The notes below the pieces were generated by a model that worked only from the letters and a program-made list of their open reading frames with translations, did no database searches and was not told the origin of the DNA. This document shows, piece by piece, positions 28,744 through 36,789 of a DNA stretch of 64,000 bases (its first letter is position 1; every line of letters starts with the position of its first letter). This DNA comes from Leptospira harrisiae (GTDB lineage Bacteria; Spirochaetota; Leptospiria; Leptospirales; Leptospiraceae): NCBI RefSeq assembly GCF_002811945.1, contig NZ_NPDX01000004.1:62001-126000 (forward strand), given 5' to 3'. The position numbers and the translations under genes were made by a program.

Positions 28744-29655
28744 TCAGACCGCGTAACCTAGAATTCCCTTAAATAGGAAATAATAATAAATCACAGGAAC
28801 GGTAAACAAAAGGGCATCGGCCAAATCTAAAACCCCACCGTGACCGGGAATCAAACTTCCGGAATCTTTGATTTTGGCATCTCGTTTCATTGCAGACTCA
28901 GCCAAATCACCCATCACCGAAATGATAGAAACCACAAAAGCTACGATAACGGATTCAATGACTCCAATCGGTAACTTCACACCACTAAAATGTTCCCAAG
29001 TAAAATTGAGAATTTGGACACCGAGTACAGCAGTGATATTTCCTGTGACATAGCCTTCCCAAGTTTTTTTAGGAGAGATTTTGAGACCGGCAGGATGTTT
29101 TCCAAACCAGCGACCACCAAAATAAGCACCAGCATCACTCATAAAAGTAATCACAGACACTAAAAATATATAATAAGCACCAAAAGGGAAAGCGAGTAGG
29201 AGTAAAAAATGCCCGATAGGAATCGCTAAATAGATTGGCCCAAGAATGGTAGCACTTGCCGAAAACAATGCTCCATCTAACGGGCGTTTTAGAATTTGTA
29301 AAATCCAGACAGTGAGAGATAGAGCTATGAGTAAAAACGGAATCGGATGGAATCCTTCTCGGAGGATCTTTGACAATTCTAAAACAAAAGCAGGAGGAGT
29401 GACTTCAAATTGAAGGCCTAAAAATTGAATGTAGTATACAGTAAAAATCAAAAGCGAAAAGATAAGGCCTGTTCCAAAAAAAGGTTTGGAATCTTCTCTT
29501 CTGCAAAATGCATACAATTCTTTTAAACCCAAGTAGATGGTAATACAACCAAAGGCATAAAATTCCAAATAGTAAAAGGAACTATGGAAAATCATAAACA
29601 CATATACGAAAGTGAGTACGATTGCAGATAGAATACGGAGTGTTGTCTCACTCAT
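28744..29655 (-). CDS. cdsA: Phosphatidate cytidylyltransferase
   Basis: CdsA makes CDP-diacylglycerol, the precursor of phospholipids. The 303-residue polytopic protein has about seven to eight hydrophobic helices and the CDS signature SAMKRDAKIKDSGSLIPGHGGVLDLADALLF near the C-terminus. It overlaps uppS by 4 bp, so translation is coupled. Its place between uppS and dxr is the conserved gene order. Confidence 0.96.
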   Translation of the reverse strand: MSETTLRILSAIVLTFVYVFMIFHSSFYYLEFYAFGCITIYLGLKELYAFCRREDSKPFFGTGLIFSLLIFTVYYIQFLGLQFEVTPPAFVLELSKILREGFHPIPFLLIALSLTVWILQILKRPLDGALFSASATILGPIYLAIPIGHFLLLLAFPFGAYYIFLVSVITFMSDAGAYFGGRWFGKHPAGLKISPKKTWEGYVTGNITAVLGVQILNFTWEHFSGVKLPIGVIESVIVAFVVSIISVMGDLAESAMKRDAKIKDSGSLIPGHGGVLDLADALLFTVPVIYYYFLFKGILGYAV

Positions 29656-30365
29656 AACAAACCACCAAATTTACGTTTTCGGGAATCAAAAAAAAGAAGG
29701 GCTTCCTCCAAAGAGGTTCTTCCAAAGTCCGGCCAAAGGGTATTTGTGAAATACATTTCAGCATAAGCACTCTGCCACAAAAGAAAATTGGATATCCTTT
29801 GTTCTCCCGCAGTTCTGATCAATAAATCTACCGGCGGCAAAGGGAATGTATACAAATATTTTTCAAATTCTTTGGGACTAATGGGTTTGTCCAAAGCCTC
29901 TTTTTTGGACTTACGCACAGCCATGATCCTTGAAAAATTACTGAGGATTTCTTCATGGCCACCATAGTTCAAACAAAAGTTGGCAGTCAGTTTTTTGTTC
30001 TTTTTAGTGACCGCCATCGCATGGTCAATTTTACTTAAAACAGTTTTAGAAAGTTTGTTTCTTGCTCCACTGTGATGGATGCGAATTCCTTTTTCGTGGA
30101 TGGAATCGAGTCTAGTTTCAATAAACTCAACTAACAAACCGAAGATGGCTTGGATTTCTGTTATGGGACGTTTCCAGTTTTCTGTAGAAAAGGCATAAAG
30201 GGAAACTGCGGGGATTTTGTATTCCAAGGCCACATCCAAAAGGCGATCAATTGCGTTCGCCCCTTCTCTATGGCCCTCGGTTCTTTTTTTCCCTTGGCTT
30301 TCGGCCCACCTTCCGTTTCCGTCCATGATGACAGCAATGTGGGCAGGGATTGAATTCAACTTCAT
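29652..30365 (-). CDS. uppS: Undecaprenyl diphosphate synthase (cis-prenyltransferase)
   Basis: UppS extends farnesyl diphosphate with isopentenyl diphosphate to C55, the carrier lipid for peptidoglycan and O-antigen. The 237-residue protein carries IMDGNGRWAESQGKKRTEGHREG, YAFSTENWKRP and the C-terminal DLLIRTAGEQRISNFLLWQSAYAE and LWPDF motifs. It sits 6 bp after frr and overlaps cdsA by 4 bp. Confidence 0.97.
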   Translation of the reverse strand: MKLNSIPAHIAVIMDGNGRWAESQGKKRTEGHREGANAIDRLLDVALEYKIPAVSLYAFSTENWKRPITEIQAIFGLLVEFIETRLDSIHEKGIRIHHSGARNKLSKTVLSKIDHAMAVTKKNKKLTANFCLNYGGHEEILSNFSRIMAVRKSKKEALDKPISPKEFEKYLYTFPLPPVDLLIRTAGEQRISNFLLWQSAYAEMYFTNTLWPDFGRTSLEEALLFFDSRKRKFGGLL

Positions 30366-30371
30366 AGGAAA

Positions 30372-30923
30372 TTAAAGAGTGGTGATCTCTTTTTCTTTTT
30401 CCTTTTCTAAATCTCCCAATTTAGCAATATAAGAATCCGTAATTTTTTGGATTTTATCTTGGTGGCCTTTGAGTTCATCTTGGGACATTTCTGCCTGGTG
30501 TTTTTTTAATTCATCATTGGCATCACGGCGAATATTACGAATGGCAACTTTTTTTTCTTCGGCCTTTTGTTTGACCACTTTAGCAAGTTCTTTTCGTCTT
30601 TCCCCTGTTAGCTCAGGAATATTAATACGAATGCTTGTTCCATCATTGTTAGGTGTGAGTCCAAGACTTGCAGCAAAAATTGCTTTTTCAATGTCTTTCA
30701 ACATTCCTTTTTCAAAAGGAGTGATGAGAATCATACGAGGTTCTGGACAAGCAATTTTACCTAACTGATTTAAAGGAGTGAGTGATCCATAATAGTCAAC
30801 TCTTACATCTTCTACCATCATAGGACTAGCTTTTCCGGTACGAATCGTACCGAAGTCTTTTTTCAAAGCTTCAACCGTTTTGTCCATTTTGGACTGCATG
30901 GATTTTATAATTTCATCTACCAT
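30372..30923 (-). CDS. frr: Ribosome recycling factor
   Basis: RRF splits post-termination ribosomes together with EF-G. The 183 residues include [27 protein letters not shown] and [10 protein letters not shown], the standard signatures, and the two-domain tRNA-like layout fits the length. It overlaps the end of pyrH by 11 bp, so translational coupling is likely. Confidence 0.97.
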   Translation of the reverse strand: MVDEIIKSMQSKMDKTVEALKKDFGTIRTGKASPMMVEDVRVDYYGSLTPLNQLGKIACPEPRMILITPFEKGMLKDIEKAIFAASLGLTPNNDGTSIRINIPELTGERRKELAKVVKQKAEEKKVAIRNIRRDANDELKKHQAEMSQDELKGHQDKIQKITDSYIAKLGDLEKEKEKEITTL

Positions 30924-31659
30924 CTAAAATCACTTCCTCTGAATTGGAGATTAGTGTACCAATTGGCTCTCCATCGATTAATTTTCTTAAATTTCCTGCT
31001 TTAAAAATATCAAACACAATGATGGGCATATTATTGTCCATACAGAGACTGAGTGCAGTTGAATCCATTACCTTTAATCGGTGTTTGATGGACTCCATAA
31101 AAGAAACTTCTAAGTAACGTTTTGCACTTGGATCTTTTTTTGGATCCGCAGTGTACACTCCGTCCACTTTTGTGGCTTTAAGGATGACTTCACATCCCAC
31201 TTCCACCGCACGAAGAGAAGCAGTTGTATCCGTTGTAAAATACGGATTTCCAGTTCCACCGGCAAATATAATGACACGATTTTTTTCTAAATGGCGAACC
31301 GCACGTCTACGGATATAAGGTTCAGCAACAGATTTCATTTCGATGGCAGAAAGAACTCGGGTAAACATCCCTTGTTTTTCGCATGCATCTTGTAAGGCGA
31401 GTCCATTCATAATGGTGCCGAGCATTCCCATGTAGTCTGCCGTTGCTCGATCCATTCCGGACTTTGCTAAAGTTTCTCCACGGATCATATTTCCTCCGCC
31501 AACAACCACAGCAACTTCGAGACCTAAGTCATGAACTTCCTTAATTTGTCCGGCAAGTGAAAATGTTTTATTGGTATCAATACCAAGTTCACCCTCACCG
31601 GCAAGAGCCTCGCCGGAGAGTTTGATAAGAATTCTTTTGAAACGAGGACTAGTTCCCAC
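30913..31659 (-). CDS. pyrH: Uridylate kinase
   Basis: PyrH phosphorylates UMP to UDP and belongs to the amino-acid-kinase fold, unlike eukaryotic UMP kinases. [46 protein letters not shown] and [20 protein letters not shown] are signature stretches. The 248-residue length is typical. It overlaps both tsf (11 bp) and frr (11 bp). Confidence 0.97.
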   Translation of the reverse strand: MGTSPRFKRILIKLSGEALAGEGELGIDTNKTFSLAGQIKEVHDLGLEVAVVVGGGNMIRGETLAKSGMDRATADYMGMLGTIMNGLALQDACEKQGMFTRVLSAIEMKSVAEPYIRRRAVRHLEKNRVIIFAGGTGNPYFTTDTTASLRAVEVGCEVILKATKVDGVYTADPKKDPSAKRYLEVSFMESIKHRLKVMDSTALSLCMDNNMPIIVFDIFKAGNLRKLIDGEPIGTLISNSEEVILDGR

Positions 31660-32245
31660 CTACTTGGAACCTCGAGAACCTACCAACAGTAATGTTCTCT
31701 CCAAACTTTGCAATGGCTTCTTGGAGAAGGTCATTGATGGTTTTGGAGTTGTCACGAATCGATTTTTGGTGGATGAGACAAATCTCTTCGAAGTATTTTT
31801 TCATTTTACCAGGAAGGATCTTTTCGATTTGGTCTGCTTTTTTCCCTTCTTTTTCAAGAAGTGCTTTTTGCACACTCATCTCATTGTCAATTTCTGACTG
31901 AGGAATGGATTCCTCGTTCACATACAGTGGGTTCATCGCAGTGATTTGCAAAGCGATCTCTTTTCCAAGAGCTTCAAACGCTTCATTATTTGCCACGAAG
32001 TCAGTTTCACAGTTAAGTTCTACTAGAACTCCTGTTTTTCCTGTTCCGTGAATGTAAGCGATAACCTTACCTTCACCAGTTTCGCGACCAGCACGTTTCG
32101 CTGCTTTTGCTAAACCTTTTTCTCTTAAGTATGTAACTGCTTTTTCAATATCGCCACCCTTTTCTTCGAGGGCTTTTTTGCAGTCCATCATCCCCGCGCC
32201 AGTACGTTCGCGGAGATCTTTAATTTGTTCGGAGCTAACTGCCAT
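31649..32245 (-). CDS. tsf: Elongation factor Ts, short form
   Basis: EF-Ts recycles GDP from EF-Tu. The N-terminal UBA-like region contains [18 protein letters not shown], and the [10 protein letters not shown] core motif contacts EF-Tu. At 198 residues it is the compact form seen in Thermus and spirochaetes, with only one copy of the core subdomain, compared with about 283 residues in E. coli. It follows rpsB with a one-base overlap of stop and start. Confidence 0.96.
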   Translation of the reverse strand: MAVSSEQIKDLRERTGAGMMDCKKALEEKGGDIEKAVTYLREKGLAKAAKRAGRETGEGKVIAYIHGTGKTGVLVELNCETDFVANNEAFEALGKEIALQITAMNPLYVNEESIPQSEIDNEMSVQKALLEKEGKKADQIEKILPGKMKKYFEEICLIHQKSIRDNSKTINDLLQEAIAKFGENITVGRFSRFQVGGN

Positions 32246-33165
32246 TACTCTTTACCTTCTGTAGCTGGTTTTACTTCTGCTGGAGCCTCAGTTGTCGCTG
32301 TAGCTGCTGCTGCTTCAGCTGCTTTTTTAGCCGCTTCTGCATCCACAGGGATGTCTTTTGCAACTGGAGGAAGTTCATCGTCCATAATGAATTTTCCGGA
32401 CTCATCATACTCACCTTGGTATTCAAGTGCAAGTTGTTCTGCGTCCATATCTTCAGCAAAATTAGTTTGGATGACTTCTCCACCTGTTCCTTCAAGTACA
32501 GCATTTGCCATAGTATCAAGGAAAAGAGAAATCGCACGGATCGCATCATCGTTACCTGGAATTGGGTAATCGATTGGTTCTGGATCACAGTTTGTATCAA
32601 TCACTGCGAACACTTTCAAACCAAGTTTTTTAGCTTCTTTTACAGCAATTTCTTCTTTTTTAGGATCGATCACAAAAAGAATTTCAGGCACAACAGCCAT
32701 ATCTTTAATTCCACCAAGTGTTTGGCGGAGTTTTTCTAACTCACGTTTGAGTGAAAGTGCTTCTTTTTTAGTTCTAGCTTCTTGTTCGAAAGAGTTGTTC
32801 TCTTCCATTTGCTCTAGTCTTTTTAAACGAGCAATTGACTTCTTTACTGTGTTCCAGTTAGTCAAAAGTCCACCTAACCAACGGTTAGAAACATAGTACA
32901 TACTGCACGCTTGTGCGGCTCTTTCAATAGCGCCACGAGCTTGTTTTTTAGTTCCTACAAATAGAACTTTCTTACCTTGACCGGTAAGTTTTTTCAAAGC
33001 ATCGTAAGCTTCTTTTGTTTTTTGAACAGTCTTTTGAAGGTCGATGATGTGAATTCCGTTACGAGCCGTATAAACATAAGGACTCATTTTTGGATTCCAA
33101 CGACGTGTTTGGTGACCGAAGTGTACGCCTGCTTCTAGCAGACTTTTCATGGAAATTACTGACAT
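32245..33165 (-). CDS. rpsB: 30S ribosomal protein S2
   Basis: S2 is a small-subunit protein. The start [26 protein letters not shown] and the [25 protein letters not shown] segment are diagnostic. The core ends near residue 230, and a 70-residue Ala/Glu/Thr-rich, low-complexity tail (about 236-306) is added; such tails are seen in some phyla and are of unknown role. It is followed by tsf and preceded by the DUF4321 gene by 2 bp. Confidence 0.97.
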   Translation of the reverse strand: MSVISMKSLLEAGVHFGHQTRRWNPKMSPYVYTARNGIHIIDLQKTVQKTKEAYDALKKLTGQGKKVLFVGTKKQARGAIERAAQACSMYYVSNRWLGGLLTNWNTVKKSIARLKRLEQMEENNSFEQEARTKKEALSLKRELEKLRQTLGGIKDMAVVPEILFVIDPKKEEIAVKEAKKLGLKVFAVIDTNCDPEPIDYPIPGNDDAIRAISLFLDTMANAVLEGTGGEVIQTNFAEDMDAEQLALEYQGEYDESGKFIMDDELPPVAKDIPVDAEAAKKAAEAAAATATTEAPAEVKPATEGKE

Positions 33166-33167
33166 AC

Positions 33168-33401
33168 TTACCCCTTTTTTAATGCGAGATATCCAGACGC
33201 TACAAGACCAATGATACTTGCAGGGGTTAGCTGGAACTCGACTTTAATTATGTAAAGCTCTAATGATACTGGTGAATCGAACAAAAACCGAGAGAGGTAT
33301 GTTGTGCCAAGAAGTCGGTCAAGGACCACTCCAGCCACAGCTCCCGCCATCAGTCCCAAAAAAAGCACGAGAAGTAGGTTCCCGATTTGGGTTTTGTTCA
33401 T
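33168..33401 (-). CDS. DUF4321-like small membrane protein
   Basis: A 77-residue protein with a hydrophobic, Gly-rich helix (about 8-30, [23 protein letters not shown]) and a second short helix near the C-terminus before KKG. It resembles the DUF4321 family, small membrane proteins of unknown role found in several phyla, often beside core genes. It is 2 bp upstream of rpsB on the same strand, so it would lead the rpsB operon. The ATG has a modest upstream GGTG. Confidence 0.65.
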   Translation of the reverse strand: MNKTQIGNLLLVLFLGLMAGAVAGVVLDRLLGTTYLSRFLFDSPVSLELYIIKVEFQLTPASIIGLVASGYLALKKG

Positions 33402-33776
33402 CCAAAAGCACCTTTGTCAAGCTTCCCTGTCAGGATTTGGAATTTAGGCAGATTGTCAAGGGGAAAGGAATCCTGCGGTTCCAAAATGGATTTCCAATGC
33501 CTTTTCTTTCAAAAACGAAAGGGAAATTTAGGCAAAATCCTTTTTTTGGGGGGCGCCTCCGATCCAACCGAAAGGAGCAGAATCCAAGAAAAAATGGACC
33601 GGGCCTCATCCGGGGTGCGCTAACGCTCCCGTCCTTCGGACCTTCGCCCTCCTGGTCCCTGGCGCGGGAAGATGGAAGTGTTAATTTAGAATGGAATTAG
33701 TAGAATTAGAATTTCCTAATAAACCAATCTGCATTTCTCAATTTCCAAAGTTGAAGCTAAAGAAAATCAAACCTTT
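33402..33776. other. Non-coding 375 bp upstream of the rpsB operon
   Basis: No convincing gene. Minus-strand TTGACA hexamers occur at 33454-33459 and 33415-33420, the first a possible -35 for the DUF4321-rpsB operon. Beyond this lies a GC-rich block (33548-33669) described separately, and then an AT-rich stretch up to the TPM-domain gene. Confidence 0.5.
33548..33669. repeat. GC-rich intergenic block, possible dispersed element
   Basis: After a T7-G6 run, this block is far richer in G+C than its surroundings. It contains the palindrome GGCGCC (33552-33557), a CTCC (33557-33560)/GGAG (33574-33577) pair, and the hairpin GTCC-TTC-GGAC at 33631-33641. It is not obviously coding. Its sharp edges and composition suggest an inserted or repeated element, but only one copy is visible in this window. 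Confidence 0.35.
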
Positions 33777-34541
33777 CTATTTGATATTTAACAATTGATA
33801 CGTTTCAGGTTCCAAACTGACTAACCTTACCAACATTGTTGCCTTTTTGCTCTTTTCTAATTTTATCATATTCTTTAGATACTGATTCTCAAAAACCAAA
33901 ACATTTCTATTTTTAACTTTTACTTTGGCGAAATAGTCTGTTCTATATTTTTGAGCAAAGGGCTCTAGAGTTTTTTGTTTTGAAACATATTTTCCTTGGA
34001 ATTCAAATATTTTGTTTAAATCATTGGATGAAATTTTTTCGATATTTTTTCTTTCAATAATCCAAGGGACAGAATTTGCTTTATCAACCAGTCTTTCGAT
34101 TGCAACATTGATTGCATTTTCAAGATCATTCTGACGCAAATAAATAACCATTTCTTTTATAATCTGCGAAGCAATGTCGTCCGGAACAACAAGCTCAATC
34201 CCTGTTCCAGTTGCAATTCGAAGTTTCCGATCATCTGTTGCAAGTAAAACAAAAATTCCGTTATTTAAATCCCCACCAATGTTATATTGGTCAAAGGCTG
34301 CTGAAGAAAAATCTTCGATTGTATGTGGCCCAGTGGAATGAATCACTAAAATCCTAATGTCAAGATTATAATTTTTCTTTATATTCTTCAGATATTCATT
34401 TTTTTCCTTAATAAAATCAGAATTTAATAAAGAAGTTTTATCCGAAAAAAAGATCGTGCCATCTGCCACTTTTTCCGTTTGGCAAAAAACAAAAACAATA
34501 ACAAACAAAACATATACAATTAATTTAATTTTGCGATTCAT
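33777..34541 (-). CDS. TPM-domain putative lipoprotein
   Basis: A 254-residue protein with signal peptide ending FVIVFVFC, giving a probable lipidated Cys near residue 19. A TPM (YgcG/Psb32-type) domain follows at about 40-165, with the family pattern FSSAAFDQYNIGGDLNNGIFVLLATDDRKLRIATGTGIE. I chose the ATG at 34541 because it opens the signal peptide directly; the frame extends upstream into the DUF4328 gene without similarity. TPM domains are phosphatase-like or quality-control modules; the bacterial function is unsettled. It lies 20 bp after the DUF4328 gene. Confidence 0.72.
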   Translation of the reverse strand: MNRKIKLIVYVLFVIVFVFCQTEKVADGTIFFSDKTSLLNSDFIKEKNEYLKNIKKNYNLDIRILVIHSTGPHTIEDFSSAAFDQYNIGGDLNNGIFVLLATDDRKLRIATGTGIELVVPDDIASQIIKEMVIYLRQNDLENAINVAIERLVDKANSVPWIIERKNIEKISSNDLNKIFEFQGKYVSKQKTLEPFAQKYRTDYFAKVKVKNRNVLVFENQYLKNMIKLEKSKKATMLVRLVSLEPETYQLLNIK

Positions 34542-34561
34542 ATCAAGAAGATCACCAGAAT

Positions 34562-35224
34562 CTAATTGGTCTTTTTTTCGATCACAGAACCGAGCAATAA
34601 CGCAACTTTCGAATACTTGTATATCATTCCAATGGTTACAAGCGAAAGGGCAACAGAAATAATACACCCAAGCATTTGAAACTGATTTAAATTTACATTT
34701 CCCTTTATACTAAATAAATCAGGATCAAATTTCGAAACTATGAGATAAAACATTTTCTCAACTAACCAGAGAGGCCACCAAATATGAACAATCAATAAAT
34801 TCAAGTTCATTTTTTTTGTTTCTACATTCTCTTGAATTAGTCGATCTGAATACGTAAACAAATCTATCATGATCAAATATGGTCTATAAAAACTTACGAT
34901 TGGGATAAACCAAGAAAGTAAAATTTGAGAGTTCGTTCCGGTAAGCTCTGGAAATACTAACTTCAAGTTTAGATAAGCGTTGGTGAGCCAATAGATAAAA
35001 AACATACCACAAATAACATATCCAAGCAAATATACAAATGATAGTATTTGAATGGCATGATTGTAAGAAAATAAGATCGTTTCAGAGATCACACCAGATG
35101 AGTTAATCGCAAGGTAATATGAATATTTTTTATAATAAATACTGATAGAAGCTAAATCAATCAGGATCAGCATTGATATGATTACCATAATGATCGTTGC
35201 AGAAGTAATTTTAATATTTTTCAT
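34562..35224 (-). CDS. DUF4328-type polytopic membrane protein
   Basis: A 220-residue protein with about five hydrophobic helices (residues about 8-27, 55-80, 98-120, 145-165, 185-208). The segment LSWFIPIVSFYRPYLIMIDLFTYSD matches the DUF4328 hallmark of a 'W-F-I-P...R-P' helix. Function of the family is unknown. It is upstream of the TPM lipoprotein and 59 bp downstream of the unknown gene at 35284, so the three may form an operon. AT-rich composition is somewhat stronger here than in the neighbouring ribosomal operon. Confidence 0.68.
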   Translation of the reverse strand: MKNIKITSATIIMVIISMLILIDLASISIYYKKYSYYLAINSSGVISETILFSYNHAIQILSFVYLLGYVICGMFFIYWLTNAYLNLKLVFPELTGTNSQILLSWFIPIVSFYRPYLIMIDLFTYSDRLIQENVETKKMNLNLLIVHIWWPLWLVEKMFYLIVSKFDPDLFSIKGNVNLNQFQMLGCIISVALSLVTIGMIYKYSKVALLLGSVIEKKTN

Positions 35225-35283
35225 TTATATCCTTTCATACAAACTCATTAGTTTATTGCCAAACAGGCTCCTACAAAATGAAC

Positions 35284-35790
35284 TCATAGATTCTCATTTT
35301 TAAAAAACGTTTTGAGAAATTCCCTTGTTAAATTTTTATATCGATTGATGAGCGAATCCCATTCTATTGAACTGATATTTCGGTTCAATAGAACTAAATT
35401 TTGAATTCTTTCGGAAAGCTCTTTATCGAGTAATTCGGAAAGAACATCTGGGATTATTTTTTGAACGGCATAGTCACCCGAAACAGAAGAATTTTCGAAA
35501 GATGCCTGGAAATGTTTTGTTAATTTAGACTTTTCAATCAACTGGCCTTCCGATTCCCATGAATTGGCATCTGCAATTCCCTGACCTTCTAACCAAATTG
35601 CGTTTCCATAAGTATAGGATGTGAAGGAGATCTGAATAAGTTTCCATTGAGCAAATTTCAATTTCACCATCCTTTCAATGAAATCTTCTTTTAAGTAAGA
35701 TCGAATCAAAAAAGTAGTGAACCCATTTTCCTCGAATTCTTCATCTAAGATCATTTTTTTTGTAAAACTAATCTTCATTTTCTTAAACAT
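35284..35790 (-). CDS. Protein of unknown function
   Basis: A protein of about 168 residues with no signal peptide or membrane segment. Residues 60-90 (KLIQISFTSYTYGNAIWLEGQG) look like a beta-strand pair, and the C-terminal third is helical. No family recognised. The ATG at 35790 or one at 35778, preceded by AAGAAA, may be the start. It is the first gene of the putative three-gene minus-strand cluster with the DUF4328 and TPM-domain genes. Confidence 0.55.
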   Translation of the reverse strand: MFKKMKISFTKKMILDEEFEENGFTTFLIRSYLKEDFIERMVKLKFAQWKLIQISFTSYTYGNAIWLEGQGIADANSWESEGQLIEKSKLTKHFQASFENSSVSGDYAVQKIIPDVLSELLDKELSERIQNLVLLNRNISSIEWDSLINRYKNLTREFLKTFFKNENL

Positions 35791-35967
35791 CCAAGCGAAC
35801 AAATGATATGGGCTGGAGCCGATTTAGTTTCCAGGTATAATCTAAAAAAGTCTATTTTAAGACAAATATCAACCTCAATGGTTCTTATCATTTTCTATTT
35901 TACACCTAACCAAGGCAATATAAAATCTACCATTGTTCATGAAATGTGCCGGCATAAAAGGAGCACA

Positions 35968-36450
35968 ATGGGATACGTAATTTATATTTCTGTGGTTATG
36001 GTGATTGCACCACTCTGTTGTATTGTGGGAGAAATCTACTTACGTAACGAAGAAACAAAGGTTCTCGATCTTACCTGGAAATGGCTTATTTTCTGGGCCA
36101 TAGGAATCCGACTCTCAAGTGCAGGGTTAAGCCAGGTATTAAATCCTTCCTTTACAGCCGGAATTCTGCAATTAAGTGAATCAGCACATATCATCGTCAG
36201 AGAGCTGGGATTTGCAAATTTACTTATGGGCGGACTCGCCATTGCTTCGTTAGTTTTTCCATCCTTACGAATTGCGGCAACGATGGGAGGTATTTATCTG
36301 GGGGCAGCAGGAATCCTCCATATTGTTAGAGGGATAGAACATGTCAATTTCAAGGAAGCAACGGCTTTGTTATCCGATATATGGGCATTCAGCATCGTTC
36401 TAGGTTTTTACTTGTATTATTTCATACTCTACCTTCGAGAAAAAACTTAA
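35968..36450 (+). CDS. DUF6790-like membrane protein
   Basis: A 160-residue protein with about five hydrophobic helices, a Gly-rich repeated pattern and IVREL-GFANLLMGGLAIASLVFPSLR, which resembles the DUF6790 family of small membrane proteins. The ATG at 35968 has a strong AAAGGAG site seven bases upstream, so I rejected the 55-residue N-terminal extension. Function unknown. It is divergent from the gene at 35284, with 178 bp of shared promoter space. Confidence 0.65.
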   Translation: MGYVIYISVVMVIAPLCCIVGEIYLRNEETKVLDLTWKWLIFWAIGIRLSSAGLSQVLNPSFTAGILQLSESAHIIVRELGFANLLMGGLAIASLVFPSLRIAATMGGIYLGAAGILHIVRGIEHVNFKEATALLSDIWAFSIVLGFYLYYFILYLREKT

Positions 36451-36789
36451 ATAAGATTTCGTCGCATCGCCGGCCAATGATAATCATGGACATTGTGGTC
36501 GTGGAACAATGAAACACAATCAATTACCGACAAATGACAATGTGAACTACTTTGGAAAACAGTTCGTATATCTATGAATCAAAATAGTTTCCTTCCAATG
36601 TAGCCATGAATACGTTTCTAAAGATAACAAAAATCCTCAAAAATAGCGAAATAAAAATATAATATTTTTTTAGAACATTTGAACGTATAAATAGTCTAAT
36701 CTACTTATATACTTTTTCTAATCGCTTAATTGTTATTTTTTTTACTGAAAGCTCTTGCCATATTTTTTTGAACTGATCCTATTGATACA
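36451..36789. other. Non-coding 339 bp before otsAB
   Basis: AT-rich, with no gene or strong hairpin recognised. Several runs such as AAATATAATATTTTTTT (about 36653-36670) could contribute to promoters of the trehalose genes. Confidence 0.5.

Noticed and set aside
33263..33700. Plus-strand open frame of 145 codons across the DUF4321 gene and the GC-rich block
   Set aside because: It is antisense to the start of the rpsB operon, has no ribosome-binding site and low-complexity composition; taken as chance.
35803..35967. N-terminal extension of the DUF6790-like protein
   Set aside because: The ATG at 35968 has a strong AAAGGAG site and membrane-family similarity starts there.
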